Assembly: GCA_002407925.1 (NCBI GenBank)
Contig: DHPN01000025.1
Location: 1 to 6,493, forward strand
DNA length: 6,493 bases
Source of the DNA: Atopobiaceae bacterium UBA5363
GTDB lineage: Bacteria; Actinomycetota; Coriobacteriia; Coriobacteriales; Atopobiaceae
Direction of reading: 5' to 3'
Shown here: positions 1-5,320 of the stretch, piece after piece
How the letters are laid out: every line of letters starts with the position of its first letter
Position numbering within the stretch: position 1 is the first letter of the stretch
The notes under the pieces: model-generated
Database searches by the model: none
What the model saw: the letters and a program-made list of their open reading frames with translations, nothing else
What the model was told of the DNA's origin: nothing
Program-made: the position numbers and the translations under genes

Positions 1-116
1 AGATTTACCAGCTTTAATTTTCCCCGCACAACCCCTCTTGGCATCTTGTTAAGCGCGCGATGGATATCGTGAGTTCCCTTATAATCCTGGTGCTGAGCAG
101 TCCCTTCCATTTCCAT
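1..116 (-). CDS. Possible partial unknown ORF running off the left edge
   Basis: On the minus strand a frame is open from 218 down to base 1. It reads as a plausible soluble protein, with acidic and hydrophobic helix-like stretches (for example LSALFELTDILEMEMEG) followed by a basic segment (ALNKMPRGVVRGKLKLV). The first usable ATG in this frame is at 116, with a second two codons later at 110. No convincing Shine-Dalgarno sequence precedes either one. Upstream of 116 the frame stays open to a TAA at 219-221 without any ATG, GTG or TTG, so the real N-terminus may be lost or the gene may be a remnant. I do not recognise the family and assign no function. It would be transcribed divergently from the ABC operon. 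The protein-like residue composition is the only support, so chance openness is a real alternative. Confidence 0.28.
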   Translation of the reverse strand, partial: MEMEGTAQHQDYKGTHDIHRALNKMPRGVVRGKLKLVN

Positions 117-418
117 TTCAAGGATATCTGTGAGCTCGAATAGGGCAGAGAGAGAGCCTTTGGCTTCATTGGTGTTTTTCAGATTGCTGGTTGGCTTGTG
201 TCTAAGAGGTTTCTTGTCTTACTTAGATATTTCTTGCTTCTGAGATATATAAATTAAGAAAATAAACAGAACATATAGTAATTAAGTAAAAAAAACTATT
301 TAGCAAGTCTATTCCTAAAGAATAACCCTGTCAAGCAGGATTTCATTGCGCTGGAATATGGGTGCGCTCAGCAAATTGGATGCTCGCCGTGCCTAATAGA
401 TAGCTTACATTGCACTTA

Positions 419-436
419 CAATTTGTTTACAAATTG
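419..436. promoter_or_regulatory. Perfect 7-4-7 inverted repeat, candidate operator
   Basis: CAATTTG (419-425) and CAAATTG (430-436) form a perfect inverted repeat around the spacer TTTA. It ends 52 bases before the start codon of the binding-protein gene. A third copy of the half-site, CAAATTG, lies at 372-378, one strand-turned arm 41 bases before the palindrome. The arms are AT-rich with no following T-run, so a DNA-binding dimer site is more likely than a terminator. This is a candidate site for a regulator of the ABC operon. The regulator is not in the window. Confidence 0.42.
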
Positions 437-471
437 CTGCTGTTCAAGGGCAGTAAACCGATGTTTCAAAT

Positions 472-484
472 AAGGGAAGGAAAG
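472..484 (+). promoter_or_regulatory. Ribosome binding site of the solute-binding protein gene
   Basis: A purine-rich AAGGGAAGGAAAG block contains GGAAGG, ending eight bases before the ATG at 489. It decides in favour of 489 over the in-frame ATG at 507, which has no Shine-Dalgarno sequence even though starting there would give a neat Tat N-terminus (MTRRSF). Confidence 0.7.
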
Positions 485-488
485 TGCG

Positions 489-1571
489 ATGCATCTCAAT
501 CATCAAATGACCCGCCGTTCGTTTATGGGCCTGACAGGCTCCGCCGCCGCAGTGACCGGTCTTAACCTAGCAGGCTGCGGAAGTGACTCTGGCAGCTCGG
601 AGGGCAGTGGCGGCTCGGCTGGGAGCTCAGAGCAAATTGGCGGCAGCCTCACCATCTATACGCCGAACTCAGAGACGCTGACCAATACGGTTATCCCGGC
701 CTTTGAGGACAAGACAGGCATTACCGTCGATCTTATTCAGGCTGGTACCGGTGAGGTCTTCAAGAAGCTGGAGTCGGAGAAGGACAACCCCGTTGCAGAT
801 ATCGTATGGGGTGGCGGTTATACGAAATACTGGTCAAGCAGCGATCTCTTCCAAGAGTACACAGCCGCAGAAAATGATAACGTGATAGAGTCTTATCGTA
901 ATACGACAGGCTATAGCACTCCGTACTGCCTTGATGGCTCTGTCATCCTTCTCAACAAAGATCTGACGGATGGCATGGATATCAAGGGCTATGCCGACCT
1001 CCTGCGTGATGACCTCTCCGGCAAGATCGCCTCGGCTGACCCCGCAAACTCCTCTAGCGCCTTTGCTCAGCTGACGAACATGTTGAAAGACATGGGCGGC
1101 TATGACTCGGATGACGCCTGGGACTACGTGCGCAAGCTGTATACGCTTGTAGCCGGAAAGATAGCCTCGAGCTCCTCCAACGTCTACAAGACCGTCTCTG
1201 ACGGCGAAATGTCTGTCGGTCTTTCCTATGAGGATCCCTGTGTTCAGCTGCTTATTGACGGCGCGAATGTCGATGTGGTCTATCCGAAAGAAGGCTGCGT
1301 CTTCCTTCCTGCCTCGAGCGCCATCATCAAGAATTGCCAGAACCTAGATCAGGCGAAGGCGTGGATCGACTACACGGTCTCCCAAGAAGGACAGCAGGTT
1401 ATCGCAGAGAACACAACGGTCCGTCCTGTACGTGACGACGTGACGCTCAACTCCAATATGAAGCCCATGGACGAGATCAACGTTGTAGAGGAAGACTACG
1501 AATACGTCAACCAACATGCGGATGAGATCGTGAGCAAGTACACAGACATTTCTACTTCAATTGCCGGCTAA
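489..1571 (+). CDS. ABC transporter solute-binding lipoprotein (AfuA/FbpA-like), Tat-exported
   Basis: This is a 360-residue extracytoplasmic binding protein that captures the substrate of the importer encoded by the next two genes. The N-terminus has a twin-arginine signal (T-R-R-S-F-M, residues 8-13), an Ala/Gly-rich hydrophobic stretch and a lipobox LAGC (27-30). It is therefore predicted to be exported folded and lipid-anchored at Cys30. A Ser/Gly linker (31-52) leads into the binding domain, which opens with GGSLTIYTPN and contains ADIVWGGG (103-110), a pattern of the Fe(III)/phosphonate/sugar-phosphate binding-protein branch. True ferric-binding proteins coordinate iron with two adjacent tyrosines in the C-terminal half. 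Here the corresponding region reads VGLSYEDPC (243-251), with a single Tyr and no pair. The mature domain has four cysteines (147, 251, 270, 283), unusual for this class and possibly disulfide-forming. It is the first gene of the operon, 26 bases before the ATPase gene. Binding-protein role is confident; ligand is unknown, and iron is not supported. Confidence 0.9.
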   Translation: MHLNHQMTRRSFMGLTGSAAAVTGLNLAGCGSDSGSSEGSGGSAGSSEQIGGSLTIYTPNSETLTNTVIPAFEDKTGITVDLIQAGTGEVFKKLESEKDNPVADIVWGGGYTKYWSSSDLFQEYTAAENDNVIESYRNTTGYSTPYCLDGSVILLNKDLTDGMDIKGYADLLRDDLSGKIASADPANSSSAFAQLTNMLKDMGGYDSDDAWDYVRKLYTLVAGKIASSSSNVYKTVSDGEMSVGLSYEDPCVQLLIDGANVDVVYPKEGCVFLPASSAIIKNCQNLDQAKAWIDYTVSQEGQQVIAENTTVRPVRDDVTLNSNMKPMDEINVVEEDYEYVNQHADEIVSKYTDISTSIAG

Positions 1572-1597
1572 CGTGCGAGTCCCAGAGACGCATAATT

Positions 1598-2683
1598 ATG
1601 AGTGAAATTAGAATTGCACATGCGCGGAAGATCTATGAGGGCAATACCCCGGTTATAGATGATCTGAGCCTCGATATAAAAGATGGCTCCCTGTTTACCC
1701 TGCTGGGTCCATCGGGATGCGGCAAGACCACGCTTCTGCGCATGATCGCCGGCTTTAACTCCATTGAGGGCGGGGACTTCTATTTTGGGGACACCCGCAT
1801 CAATGACATAGAGCCCAGCAAGCGCAATATTGGAATGGTCTTTCAAAACTACGCCATATTCCCTCACCTCACGGTCAAAGACAACGTCGCCTTTGGCTTG
1901 AAGCAGCATAAGGTTCCCAAGGACGAAGTTGAGAAGCGCACAAACGAGTTTCTCAAGCTTATGAAGATCGGGCAGTTTGAAAGCCGCAAGCCAGACCAGC
2001 TCTCCGGCGGGCAGCAGCAAAGGATCGCCATTGCGCGAGCGCTTGTTATCAACCCAGACGTCCTGCTCATGGATGAGCCCCTTTCCAACTTGGATGCGAA
2101 GCTGAGGTTGGACATGCGTCAGGTCATCCGGGATGTCCAGCACCAGGTTGGCATCACGACGGTTTATGTCACACATGATCAAGAGGAGGCGATGGCCATC
2201 TCTGACTGCATCGCCGTGATGAGCTTCGGCGAGATACAGCAGGTCGGCAAGCCGAAGGAGCTCTACCATCGTCCCCACAACGAGTTTGTTGCCACTTTCA
2301 TCGGGCGCACAAATATGCTCGATGGGACCTTGCTCCACGAAGGCGGCAAGGCAGCAATTGAGCTTGCAGGGGGCTACCGGATCCCGGTGGCTCAGCTAGA
2401 CGCTGCCACAGACCAGCCAGTAAGGGTGAGCATTCGTCCGGAGGAGTTTGTCCGCTGTCCTGATGGCCCCATTGAGGGCACCATAGTGGACTCGGTCTAT
2501 CTGGGCAAGGATACGGACTATTTCGTCAAAACCGCCTTCTCAGATCGTATCCAAATCTCCGAGGAGTCGAGCTTCTCAGAAAACCTTGTCCCCGGCGATA
2601 GCGTGCACCTGAAGGTAAACACCGCGAAGATCAACACCTTTACCAAAGACGGCACAAAGAACCTGCTGGAAGAGGTGGGTTAA
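1598..2683 (+). CDS. ABC transporter ATP-binding protein (FbpC/PotA-like) with TOBE domain
   Basis: This 361-residue cytoplasmic ATPase powers the importer. All nucleotide-binding motifs are intact: Walker A GPSGCGKT (37-44), Q-loop Gln83 in VFQN, signature LSGGQQQR (135-142), Walker B VLLMDEP with Asp159 and catalytic Glu160, D-loop SNLDA (163-167) and switch His193 in YVTHD. From about 240 a C-terminal TOBE-type domain follows (VRVSIRPEE, 276-283, is its typical core), as in the FbpC/PotA/UgpC/MalK group. Length is normal for that group. The ATG at 1598 lies 26 bases after the binding-protein stop. Its Shine-Dalgarno sequence is poor (only an AGAG-like stretch), so it may depend on translation of the upstream gene. 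Its stop codon directly abuts the permease ATG. ABC importer ATPase is certain; substrate cannot be read from this subunit. Confidence 0.96.
   Translation: MSEIRIAHARKIYEGNTPVIDDLSLDIKDGSLFTLLGPSGCGKTTLLRMIAGFNSIEGGDFYFGDTRINDIEPSKRNIGMVFQNYAIFPHLTVKDNVAFGLKQHKVPKDEVEKRTNEFLKLMKIGQFESRKPDQLSGGQQQRIAIARALVINPDVLLMDEPLSNLDAKLRLDMRQVIRDVQHQVGITTVYVTHDQEEAMAISDCIAVMSFGEIQQVGKPKELYHRPHNEFVATFIGRTNMLDGTLLHEGGKAAIELAGGYRIPVAQLDAATDQPVRVSIRPEEFVRCPDGPIEGTIVDSVYLGKDTDYFVKTAFSDRIQISEESSFSENLVPGDSVHLKVNTAKINTFTKDGTKNLLEEVG
2668..2680 (+). promoter_or_regulatory. Ribosome binding site of the permease gene inside the ATPase gene
   Basis: The last codons of the ATPase gene include GGAAGAGGTGGG just ahead of the TAA-ATG junction (TAA 2681-2683, ATG 2684-2686). 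The stop and start codons touch without a gap, so translational coupling of the two membrane-complex subunits is likely. Confidence 0.6.
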
Positions 2684-4348
2684 ATGAAACGGCAGTCCTC
2701 TTGGAACATATGGACGGTAGCCGCGACCCTTATCTTTGTTGGCTATCTTTTGTTTTTGATCTACCCCATCATCACGATTCTTGGATCTGCGCTTTTTGTT
2801 GACGGCCAGCTGTCTTTGGGTAACTTCGCTAGCTTCTTTTCCCGGCAGTACTACTTTGACACCCTTATGAACAGCTTTGCGGTCTCGGGCATGGCCACGG
2901 TGCTTGCGCTTTTGCTGGGCGCTGTCTTGGGCTATGTCTTTGCGATGTTCCAGTTCCGTGGCAAGAAGCTGCTGCAGATCCTCATCATAGTCGCTTCGAT
3001 GTCTCCGCCGTTTGTCGGCGCCTACTCCTGGATCCTCCTTTTGGGCAGGCAAGGGGCCATCACGAAGTTTCTGCAGATCTACCTAGGTTTTGGCGAGATC
3101 AACATCTACGGCTTTGCCGGCATTGTCTTGGTCTTCACGCTGCAGCTCTTCCCCTTGGTTTTCTTGTATGTCTCAGGGGCCCTCAAAAATGTCGACAGCT
3201 CCATTCTCGAAGCTGCCGAGTCGATGGGCTCTCGTGGTGCCAAGCGCTTCTTCAGCGTTTTGCTGCCTTTGCTGATGCCGACGATCGTTGCTGCGGCGCT
3301 GCTAGTGTTCATGCGTGCCTTTGCGGACTTCGGCACGCCCATGCTCATCGGCGAGGGCTACCGCACGTTCCCGGTCACGATCTATGAGGAGTTCATCAGC
3401 GAGGTCGGCAACACCAACAGCGCGTTTGCCTCGGCCTTGGCGATCATCGCGATCGTCATCTCGCTCGTGATCTTTTTGATCCAACAGGTTGTTGCCAACA
3501 GGTTCAGCTACTCGATGAACTCACTTCATCCCATCGAGCCCGCGCCTGTGCGCTCCTGGAAAAAAGTTGTGATGTACATCCTTGTCTATGGGGCGATCTT
3601 CATTGCTGTCCTTCCACAAGGCTACCTTGTCTACACCTCCTTCAGAAATACTAAGCGCATGGTGACGGTGGCGGGCTACTCGTTTGAGAACTACGCTAAC
3701 GCAATTCGACGTGACGGAGTCTCGATCATCAACACCATCCGCATACCCTTGCTGGGCCTGGCGATCGTCTTGGTCGTGGGCACGCTGCTTGCCTACCTTG
3801 CAATCCGCAAGAAAAACGCCTTTACCGGCCTTTTGGACACGCTGAGCATGCTACCCTACATCATCCCAGGCACCGTTTTGGGCATTGCCTTTATCACGGC
3901 ATTTAACTCTGGCGTTGGCGGGACGGGCTTTCTCACCTTGACAGGCACCGTCGCCATCATGGCCATCTCGTTTGCGCTGCGGCGCCTGCCCTATACTGTA
4001 AGGTCCTCTGAGGCCGCCCTAAGGCAGATACCGGTCACCATCGAGGAGGCGGCCGAGAGCCTCGGCTCAAGCAGACTCAACACCTTCCTTAAGATCACGC
4101 TTCCCATGATGGCTTCTGGTATCGTCTCAGGCGCGATCCTCACCTGGATCACCATGATCTCTGAGCTCTCCACATCAGTTCTTCTTTACACGGTCAAGAC
4201 GCGCACCATGACCGTGGCAATCTACACGGAGGTAGTGCGTGGCAACTACGGCATTGCCGCTGCCCTTGGTACGATCCTGATAGGCTTTACTGTTCTTTCC
4301 CTGCTTCTTTTCATGAAGATATCGAAGTCAGACAGCCTCACCCTGTAA
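2684..4348 (+). CDS. ABC transporter permease, fused double-domain (FbpB-like)
   Basis: This is a 554-residue integral membrane protein forming the translocation pore. Two homologous permease halves are joined in one chain, each with about six hydrophobic segments. A first hydrophobic helix lies near 12-36, and a linker of basic and polar residues around 272-293 separates the halves. Each half has an EAA loop that docks on the ATPase: EAAESMGSRGAKRFFSVLLP (176-195) and EEAAESLGSSRLNTFLKITL (454-473). A single fused permease with a single ATPase gene is the FbpABC/AfuABC arrangement, in which two ATPase copies would serve one permease chain. The frame is intact at the usual length for the fused type. 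It is the last gene of the operon and is followed 22 bases later by a terminator hairpin. Importer permease is confident; substrate follows the binding protein and is open. Confidence 0.95.
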   Translation: MKRQSSWNIWTVAATLIFVGYLLFLIYPIITILGSALFVDGQLSLGNFASFFSRQYYFDTLMNSFAVSGMATVLALLLGAVLGYVFAMFQFRGKKLLQILIIVASMSPPFVGAYSWILLLGRQGAITKFLQIYLGFGEINIYGFAGIVLVFTLQLFPLVFLYVSGALKNVDSSILEAAESMGSRGAKRFFSVLLPLLMPTIVAAALLVFMRAFADFGTPMLIGEGYRTFPVTIYEEFISEVGNTNSAFASALAIIAIVISLVIFLIQQVVANRFSYSMNSLHPIEPAPVRSWKKVVMYILVYGAIFIAVLPQGYLVYTSFRNTKRMVTVAGYSFENYANAIRRDGVSIINTIRIPLLGLAIVLVVGTLLAYLAIRKKNAFTGLLDTLSMLPYIIPGTVLGIAFITAFNSGVGGTGFLTLTGTVAIMAISFALRRLPYTVRSSEAALRQIPVTIEEAAESLGSSRLNTFLKITLPMMASGIVSGAILTWITMISELSTSVLLYTVKTRTMTVAIYTEVVRGNYGIAAALGTILIGFTVLSLLLFMKISKSDSLTL

Positions 4349-4369
4349 AGAAACAAGAGACTGCTGTTT

Positions 4370-4401
4370 AAAAGGCGGGGAGCGTAAGCTCCTCGCCTTT
4401 T
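4370..4401 (+). terminator. Intrinsic terminator of the ABC operon
   Basis: A stem of 14 base pairs (4370-4383 with 4388-4401) with loop GTAA includes a G/C-rich core and one G·U wobble. A-rich bases precede it and TTTT closes the 3' arm. The T-run is short, so termination may be incomplete. It sits 22 bases after the permease stop and marks the boundary between intact and decayed DNA. Confidence 0.82.
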
Positions 4402-4492
4402 GCTCTGAAGCTATAGTGAAAAGGGCTCAGTATTAATTCCTAGCAGCCCTCTTGATACATTGATTAGTTTGTCAGCTGCAGGCCAAAGTCTA

Positions 4493-4521
4493 GAAACGTT
4501 TCATGCATTTTCCTCTATAGT
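4493..4521 (+). promoter_or_regulatory. Candidate promoter with LacI/cre-like palindrome
   Basis: GAAACGTTTC (4493-4502) is a perfect 10-base palindrome with a central CG, partly like LacI-family or catabolite-response operators. However, the flanking bases match the cre consensus imperfectly. TATAGT at 4516-4521 is a good -10 candidate, and the -35 position at 17-base spacing falls on the palindrome itself (GAAACG, a poor -35). The arrangement would suit a repressed or activated promoter for the broken gene starting at 4577. Both elements are short and could be chance. Confidence 0.3.
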
Positions 4522-4576
4522 GTGTTAGAGATCTGGCACTCAAAGCTTACAGCCTTCTCTGTGAGGGGGTTTCACT

Positions 4577-4840
4577 ATGCGAATTACGCACATCTACCAC
4601 AGCGGCTTTGCCGTCGAGCTTGCGAGCTGCAACCTGCTTTTTGACTGGTACACAGGGGAGCTGCCCGCACTGTCAGCTGATGTGCCCCTGGCGGTGTTCG
4701 TCTCATACGAGCATTCAGATCACTATAACCTTGCTATCTGGGGCCTGTAAAAAGACGCTTTTCTTCTCAGGGGACCTCAACGTGTGGTGGTGGGATCGTC
4801 CCCAGGACTTAAATGACGCTTCAGACAAGTTCTTCCGCGG
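4577..4840 (+). pseudogene. MBL-fold metallo-hydrolase remnant, centre deleted and frameshifted
   Basis: A good ribosome binding site (GAGGGGG, 4563-4569) precedes the ATG at 4577. The N-terminal 57 codons (MRITHIYHSGFAVEL..., LLFDWYTGELP, FVSYEHSDHYN) read as the start of a small metallo-beta-lactamase-fold hydrolase. The frame stops at TAA 4748-4750. Another frame then continues the same family from about 4751: TLFFSGDLNVWWWDRPQDLN, matching the GDLN-W region normally near the fourth metal ligand. Roughly 50-70 residues expected between these blocks are missing, so an internal deletion plus frame change is inferred. The metal motif, normally HxHxDH, reads Y-E-H-S-D-H, so the first His ligand is also lost. 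The family role is hydrolysis of an unknown substrate at a two-metal site; this copy cannot be functional. The 3' limit is approximate because the sequence passes into a different gene's remnant. Confidence 0.72.
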
Positions 4841-4962
4841 CGGTGCTTGTCGAGGAGTTTGAGTAGGACATCACGCAGGAGGAGAAGGTCTATTTGATCC
4901 TTCAAGTGAACCGCATCGCCTCGCGCCACGGCATCATCGAGGGCCCACGCGACGCGATCTAG
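4841..4962 (+). pseudogene. BglG/LicT-type antiterminator remnant (end of PRD2)
   Basis: In the frame beginning GTG at 4843, the sequence reads VLVEEFE, a TAG stop (4864-4866), then DITQEEKVYLILQVNRIASRHG and on to a TAG at 4960-4962. The pattern of short acidic stretch, T-x-E-E-x-x-Y-L-x-L-[H]-[IV]-x-R-[IVL] is that of the second PTS regulation domain of BglG/LicT/SacY RNA-binding antiterminators. Such proteins stabilise an antiterminator hairpin in PTS beta-glucoside mRNAs and are controlled by phosphorylation of PRD histidines. The conserved His of the L-H-[IV] motif is Gln here. The RNA-binding domain, PRD1 and most of PRD2 are absent. The position just ahead of a beta-glucoside PTS permease remnant supports the assignment. 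The fragment is short, so identity is probable, not certain. Confidence 0.55.
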
Positions 4963-5300
4963 GCAGACGACGGTGTTTTTGTTATCGTTTGTGACATTCT
5001 GGATGCGCTGTGCTTGAAATCTCTGGTTCTGCTGGCTAAAAAAATCTAGATGTTACTCGTTGGTTAGCTCTGCGGAGCATTACCAAGGCAATTGCGTCGT
5101 GTCGTGCCGTCGGGCCTGCGTGATGTGCATGGAGTTTTTTATGGGGATGGCTGCGACATGCAGCTGCTTGGCCCTTCTTCTCACAAGGCGCGCGAAGGCT
5201 TCTCTTGCCTTAGTGATCTTCCGTTGACATGTGTGCATGCAGGCGGTGTGTACAAATGATCTAACTGATGGGGCAGCAGACATAGGAGAAGGGAAGACCA
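4963..5300 (+). other. Unassigned decayed spacer between antiterminator and PTS remnants
   Basis: No intact gene is recognisable. One forward frame is open from 5068 to a TGA at 5257-5259 and includes the segment GDGCDMQLLGPSSHKAREGF. This reads protein-like, but it lacks a convincing start and I cannot place it in a family. A minus-strand frame over 5080-5472 is rich in Arg, Cys and Ser, and looks like an antisense shadow. I searched by eye for a BglG/LicT-type RNA antiterminator and overlapping terminator, expected here in a bgl operon leader, and did not find one. GGAGAAGGGAAG (5284-5295) is a ribosome binding site for the next start codon. Confidence 0.4.
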
Positions 5301-5320
5301 ATGGCAGACCAATGGCAGAC
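5295..5320 (+). repeat. 11-base tandem duplication over the PTS start codon
   Basis: The unit AGACCAATGGC occurs at 5295-5305 and again at 5306-5316, followed by a partial third copy (AGAC). It duplicates the ATG: the copy at 5301 is well spaced from the ribosome binding site but hits a stop after 28 codons. The copy at 5312 is in the frame reading MADNKQI, as expected for an EIIB N-terminus, but is about 16 bases from the ribosome binding site. Confidence 0.75.

Larger units (their letters stand above)
219..488 (+). other. AT-rich leader region upstream of the ABC transporter operon
   Basis: No gene is visible here. Positions 240-310 are strongly AT-rich and include a run of eight A at about 288-296, suggesting flexible or curved promoter DNA, possibly serving divergent transcription. 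Bases 360-488 are more mixed and contain the inverted repeat described separately and the ribosome binding site of the first gene. I looked for a sigma-70 type promoter. TTGGAT at 376-381 and TTGCAC at 410-415 are possible -35 elements, but neither has a good -10 at 16-18 bases, so no promoter is called. Confidence 0.4.

Noticed and set aside
1568..2338. A 256-codon open frame on the minus strand
   Set aside because: It lies entirely opposite the intact ATPase gene with all ABC motifs on the plus strand; its translation has no recognisable domain and no ribosome binding site, so it is an antisense shadow.
2576..3052. A 158-codon minus-strand open frame rich in Lys, Arg and Asp
   Set aside because: It spans the ATPase-permease junction on the opposite strand; low-complexity charged composition is typical of the complement of membrane-protein coding sequence.
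4422..4450. Second hairpin AGGGCT / AGCCCT after the operon terminator
   Set aside because: Only a six-base stem with a loop of about 17 bases and no T-run; too weak to call a terminator.
4608..4862. An 84-codon plus-strand open frame that could be called a gene
   Set aside because: Its first half is out of frame with the hydrolase N-terminus and only the GDLN-containing middle part is real hydrolase sequence; its start has no ribosome binding site. It is a chance frame through a pseudogene.
5101..5256. GPSSH-containing segment compared with the L-serine dehydratase GPSSSHT motif
   Set aside because: Only four or five residues agree and the surrounding residues do not, so the likeness is not enough for an assignment.
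4963..5300. Search for a BglG/LicT RNA antiterminator element ahead of the PTS remnant
   Set aside because: No overlapping hairpin pair of the expected form was found by eye; the leader appears lost or unrecognisable.
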